NCBI GenBank assembly: GCA_004356265.1
Contig: SMXK01000071.1
Coordinates: 1-8,322 of the forward strand
Source of the DNA: Bacteroidota bacterium
GTDB lineage: Bacteria; Bacteroidota; Rhodothermia; Rhodothermales; UBA10348
Length of the DNA: 8,322 nucleotides
Direction: 5' to 3'
Part shown: positions 5,577 through 8,322 of the stretch, one piece after another
Layout: every line of letters begins with the position of its first letter
Numbering within the stretch: position 1 is the first letter of the stretch
The notes under the pieces: model-generated
What the model was told of the DNA's origin: nothing
Database searches by the model: none
The model's input: only the letters and a program-made list of their open reading frames with translations
Made by a program: the position numbers and the translations under genes

Positions 5577-7655
5577 TCAGATCGATGTGCTCAACCCAAC
5601 AAGCCACTCACGCCCTGGTGCGGGCAGACCGGCTTGAGGTAACGCGAGAACATCGCCCACGTTGTTGACACCCGCATAAAACTCGACGAACAGAAGTGAT
5701 GTCCTAAAGTACCGGCGAAGCGACATTCTGAGATTCAGCACCAGTGACGTGGGCAAACTGATTTGAGTGTTGTCTGGCGCAAGGCTATACGCCAATCCAG
5801 TGTACTGCCCGGTCGCCCGCAGACTACCTCCCCACCGCATCGAATATTGAAATGAAATCGTCGAAAGGACATCTGGTTTTTCATTCAAATGTCGGCTTCC
5901 CTCGTCGAGAAGCGCAGTGGATCTGGTCCACATGAAATGGGCATCAGCCACAAGCCCTGTTGCAATTCTAACTCTACCGATCACTTCCGCTCCAAAAACG
6001 CGACTTCCATTAAGATTAACCCTCAATCGTTTTTTGACGCCATCACCCACAACGTTGATTCGATCAATGGTATCGACCGTACGCCTCGCGAACAGAGTCA
6101 TCTCGCCGGATAAATTAAACGACGAACGTCCGAGCGTCACATCAGCAAGCCAGGCAGATTCTGGTTTTAAATTCGGATTCAGCACAAACGTCTCAAGAGA
6201 CTCACCAAACAATTCGCGCATCGTCGGGAATCGGGACTTCTTACCGAATCGAGCCGAGAACCGGGTTGTCGGCCCACTTTCTGTCGTCGACGTCCCGCCT
6301 TCGATCAACGTCTCGAATGATCCGGTAAACGCGAGAGCGGACATTCTTTCATGCGCCGGTTTATCACCAGTTTCAGGGAATGCGGCTCCGTCAAGACTTG
6401 CCCCAACGGATATTTCCGAATTGTCCGAAAGTCGAAGACCATACTCAGCGCCCACGGAATACAGGTTCTGCCTGTAATTGAACGAAGCATCAGTCTGGTC
6501 GCCGCGGGTGGTGATATCCCGGTGCCCGGACGTCGCAAAATGAAGGGCAAAGTTGATAGATCCTGAAGGAATTCGGGTGGTTGATAACACCCGCCCACCG
6601 ACTGATCGGTCAAGACCATCTTCGGATTCAACCACGATATCATAATTGGCCGATGCATAGGAATTGATTCGCTGAGCAAATCGACCCAACCAACCTGTCG
6701 CGTTTATGATCGTTTTTCCAGCGGGCTGCCCTGCTGCATTAATAATCAGCATAGAATTTGTCCAGTCAGGATACCTCCAGAACCTCACTGGATCTGTTTC
6801 TGGGGAAATATGTCCTTCCGGCGCTACACCTTTGCGCCCATTAACATGCAGCATGGATAGTCCGAAGTTCCACGACTCACTTATAACACGGGTAAAACGC
6901 AAATACAGATTCCCGAGCCTCCGATCGGTGTTCGTCCTCACATCCGGATCATCCTGGCTGTATTCAAGAGCGTGGTCTGTGGAAAGAACAGCTCCATTCA
7001 TCTTCGAGTAGGCCCCTGATACGAGAATCGAAGAACGATCCGATCGGGACATGAATGTACCCGATGTGAATCCCGTTCGAACGCTACCGGCCTGAATTTG
7101 AACCTCTGTCAGCGATCCCTGTCGAGCGAGATTCCGAGGGAGGATATTGACCGCTCCGCCAATGGCATTGGGCCCGAACCGAACCGATGGCGCTCCGACA
7201 GAAACCTCAAACCCGCCTACGACAGATCCCGGAATCATGCTCAAATCTGCCCTGTTATCCCACGGTACGTTTATTAAGGCCCCGTCAAGAAAGATCGCCA
7301 CCTGTCGCTCCCCGGAGTTTCTGATATAGATCAGAGACTCCCCACGCGAATTAGTCTGTAAAAAAGCCGACGGAATCAATCGCACGAGACCTGCTGCAGA
7401 CAAAGCGTGTTGTTGATCCAGGTCCACGAGCCGAATTCTCCGCACCGACTGTCGTGATAACAGGCTGTCCTGCTCGGCGCCAACCACGATACCCGATAAA
7501 TCATAGGATTTCAGCGAGTCAGACGTGGTAGAACCAGTTTGCCCACAAACGACTTGCGGAATCGTGGCTCCTATCACGAGAAGAAAACCAGGTACGTACA
7601 AGACGGCTCCTTTCAGATACTTCAGAAACACCATATTCAGCATCATTTTCGACAT
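5577..7655 (-). CDS. TonB-dependent outer-membrane receptor
   Basis: This 692-aa receptor is predicted to bring a ligand across the outer membrane using TonB/ExbBD energy. It starts with a Sec signal peptide (1-38, hydrophobic core about 18-36, likely cleavage near 'VVCG-QTG'). A TonB-box-like 'YDLSGIVVGA' follows at 51-60. The plug spans about 68-175 and includes 'LVRLIPSAFLQ', 'IYIRNSGERQVAIFLDGALIN' split around 109-129, and 'VRFGPNAIGGAVNILPR' (158-174). The beta-barrel fills the rest, with the common receptor motifs 'SRFPTMRELFGE' (474-485) and 'NPNLKPES' (493-500). It lacks the N-terminal carboxypeptidase-like domain and SusC features, so it resembles BtuB/CirA-type receptors for metal complexes or small molecules; the ligand is not predictable. 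Its start shares one base with the stop of the upstream lipoprotein gene (TGATG), with no Shine-Dalgarno sequence, which suggests coupled translation. Met4, Met5 and Met8 are possible alternative starts. Confidence 0.93.
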   Translation of the reverse strand: MSKMMLNMVFLKYLKGAVLYVPGFLLVIGATIPQVVCGQTGSTTSDSLKSYDLSGIVVGAEQDSLLSRQSVRRIRLVDLDQQHALSAAGLVRLIPSAFLQTNSRGESLIYIRNSGERQVAIFLDGALINVPWDNRADLSMIPGSVVGGFEVSVGAPSVRFGPNAIGGAVNILPRNLARQGSLTEVQIQAGSVRTGFTSGTFMSRSDRSSILVSGAYSKMNGAVLSTDHALEYSQDDPDVRTNTDRRLGNLYLRFTRVISESWNFGLSMLHVNGRKGVAPEGHISPETDPVRFWRYPDWTNSMLIINAAGQPAGKTIINATGWLGRFAQRINSYASANYDIVVESEDGLDRSVGGRVLSTTRIPSGSINFALHFATSGHRDITTRGDQTDASFNYRQNLYSVGAEYGLRLSDNSEISVGASLDGAAFPETGDKPAHERMSALAFTGSFETLIEGGTSTTESGPTTRFSARFGKKSRFPTMRELFGESLETFVLNPNLKPESAWLADVTLGRSSFNLSGEMTLFARRTVDTIDRINVVGDGVKKRLRVNLNGSRVFGAEVIGRVRIATGLVADAHFMWTRSTALLDEGSRHLNEKPDVLSTISFQYSMRWGGSLRATGQYTGLAYSLAPDNTQISLPTSLVLNLRMSLRRYFRTSLLFVEFYAGVNNVGDVLALPQAGLPAPGREWLVGLSTSI

Positions 7656-8125
7656 CAGTCGGACAGAAAATGATCGAATTCAGACTGCAACAAGGCGTCA
7701 GGTTGGCATAGTTCTCGTAACCGCGATGCAATCGACCTGTAATCCGACAATAAAAGATCTCGCGCCGTGATAAGTGCCCTCAGAAGCGTACTTGTGGAGC
7801 GATAGCTGCCGTCTATTTCCCGAACCTGCAGAGCGGCTGATCCGGCAAGACGGCCGTGCGCATTAAGCACAATCGCATAATTTCTGGCGAGAATATCGAC
7901 CCGTTGATCGGCGCGACGAACACGATCCATATGGCCCATTACCCGGTTAGACTCCACATATGAGTGTTCAATCTTTGCAACCAGAAATTTTAACTGCTCG
8001 ATAGTCTGAACTCGGGCGACGTTTGAATCAGGTGTTATACAGGCGGTCAGAACGGTACACAACAACGAGGTCATTACGGTCGCCCGAAGCAAGTCGCCAA
8101 ATTCCGATTTTCCTTGCGTCTTCAT
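7655..8125 (-). CDS. predicted lipoprotein of unknown function, coupled to the TonB receptor
   Basis: I do not recognise the family. The protein has 156 residues. The N-terminus 'MKTQGK' precedes a hydrophobic stretch (about 15-28) ending in the lipobox 'LTAC' with Cys29, so the mature form should be a lipoprotein of about 128 residues. Ile-Thr-Pro-Asp-Ser follow the cysteine; sorting to the inner or outer membrane, or to the surface, cannot be told. The mature part looks almost entirely helical and rich in Arg, Leu and Asp. Likely helices lie at about 39-70, 72-90 and 110-137, with no repeats, no imelysin-like GxHxxE motif and no SusD features. Cys139 is the only other cysteine in the mature protein. 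An in-frame TAA 15 bases upstream fixes the start at or after 8125. A role as accessory or ligand-capture partner of the receptor is inferred only from the TGATG coupling. Confidence 0.75.
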   Translation of the reverse strand: MKTQGKSEFGDLLRATVMTSLLCTVLTACITPDSNVARVQTIEQLKFLVAKIEHSYVESNRVMGHMDRVRRADQRVDILARNYAIVLNAHGRLAGSAALQVREIDGSYRSTSTLLRALITARDLLLSDYRSIASRLRELCQPDALLQSEFDHFLSD

Positions 8126-8322
8126 ACTGCCGGGCGGTTACCGAAAAAGTTTATTGTTGAGCATTACGTGTGGCACAGCAGTACGTGTAACCTTGAAAAT
8201 CGATTAATCGCAAAGTAGTGAGATACGGATAGAAATCTCCGTCACGGGTGAAAAATCAGATCCGGTTTCGAAACTCATAAGCAAGATTGACTGTACATGA
8301 ATCTCAGCCAATAACATCCGTC
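8126..8322 (-). promoter_or_regulatory. leader region of the lipoprotein-receptor operon
   Basis: These 197 bases precede the operon on the minus strand. They contain the 10-bp palindrome CGATTAATCG (8201-8210), a repeated TACGTGT (8165-8171 and 8182-8188), and a minus-strand TACTTTG (8212-8218) that resembles the Bacteroidota -7 element with one base missing. Two mutually exclusive short stems can form: GAGAT (8220-8224) with ATCTC (8235-8239), or ACGGA (8225-8229) with TCCGT (8238-8242). I do not see a cobalamin riboswitch core or a Fur-box match. A minus-strand frame is open from the right edge to a TAA at 8204-8206, so the right half may be the tail of another gene and not leader. Confidence 0.35.

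Noticed and set aside
5917..6477. A 186-codon plus-strand open frame opposite the TonB receptor gene
   Set aside because: It lies wholly inside a well-supported receptor gene on the other strand, has no recognisable protein features, and is explained by that gene's codon composition.
7543..7547. The TonB receptor read as a lipoprotein because of Cys37 near the end of its signal peptide
   Set aside because: The residues before the cysteine (Gln-Val-Val) do not fit a lipobox, which needs a small residue just before Cys; ordinary signal peptidase I cleavage after Gly38 fits better.
8126..8322. Possible cobalamin riboswitch upstream of the receptor operon
   Set aside because: I could not find the conserved B12-box-like core (GCTG...CCCGCAAC-type segments) on the minus strand.

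Overview
The window looks like chromosomal DNA from a member of the Bacteroidota in the broad sense, with Rhodothermota/Balneolota-like bacteria as the best guess. Three things point there. The first is a DUF1800-DUF1501 gene pair. The second is a 'QNYPNPFNP' type IX secretion (T9SS) sorting domain at the C-terminus of the DUF1501 protein. The third is that none of the visible start codons has a good Shine-Dalgarno sequence, which is typical of that group. No rRNA, tRNA, CRISPR array, insertion sequence or phage gene is visible. The placement is inferred from protein signatures, not from a marker-gene comparison.

Layout. At 1-389 (+) is the C-terminal end of a probable DUF1800 protein whose start lies off the left edge. 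It is followed at 494-2116 (+) by a complete DUF1501 protein with a twin-arginine signal and a T9SS-type C-terminal domain. Converging on it with a 23-bp gap is a long acyl-CoA dehydrogenase of the VLCAD/ACAD9 type (2140-4200, -). A 243-bp divergent intergenic region (4201-4443) separates that gene from pyrF (4444-5271, +, TTG start). pyrF overlaps by four bases a small ABM-fold (antibiotic biosynthesis monooxygenase-like) protein at 5268-5564 (+). Converging on that pair with a 12-bp gap is a two-gene minus-strand operon. It consists of a 156-aa lipoprotein of unknown function (7655-8125) and a TonB-dependent outer-membrane receptor (5577-7655), joined by a one-base TGATG stop/start overlap. 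The last 197 bases hold the leader of this operon, and possibly the tail of another minus-strand reading frame that runs off the right edge.

How the genes work together. DUF1800 and DUF1501 proteins are a recurrent, uncharacterised exported pair; here only the DUF1501 partner carries a visible surface-sorting domain. PyrF makes UMP, and the coupled ABM protein has no known link to it. The acyl-CoA dehydrogenase stands alone and probably serves fatty-acid beta-oxidation. The lipoprotein and TonB receptor probably form an uptake pair for an unidentified ligand. They are the best candidate here for something undescribed: the receptor is of the classical BtuB/CirA-like shape, not SusC, and its lipoprotein partner matches no family I recognise.
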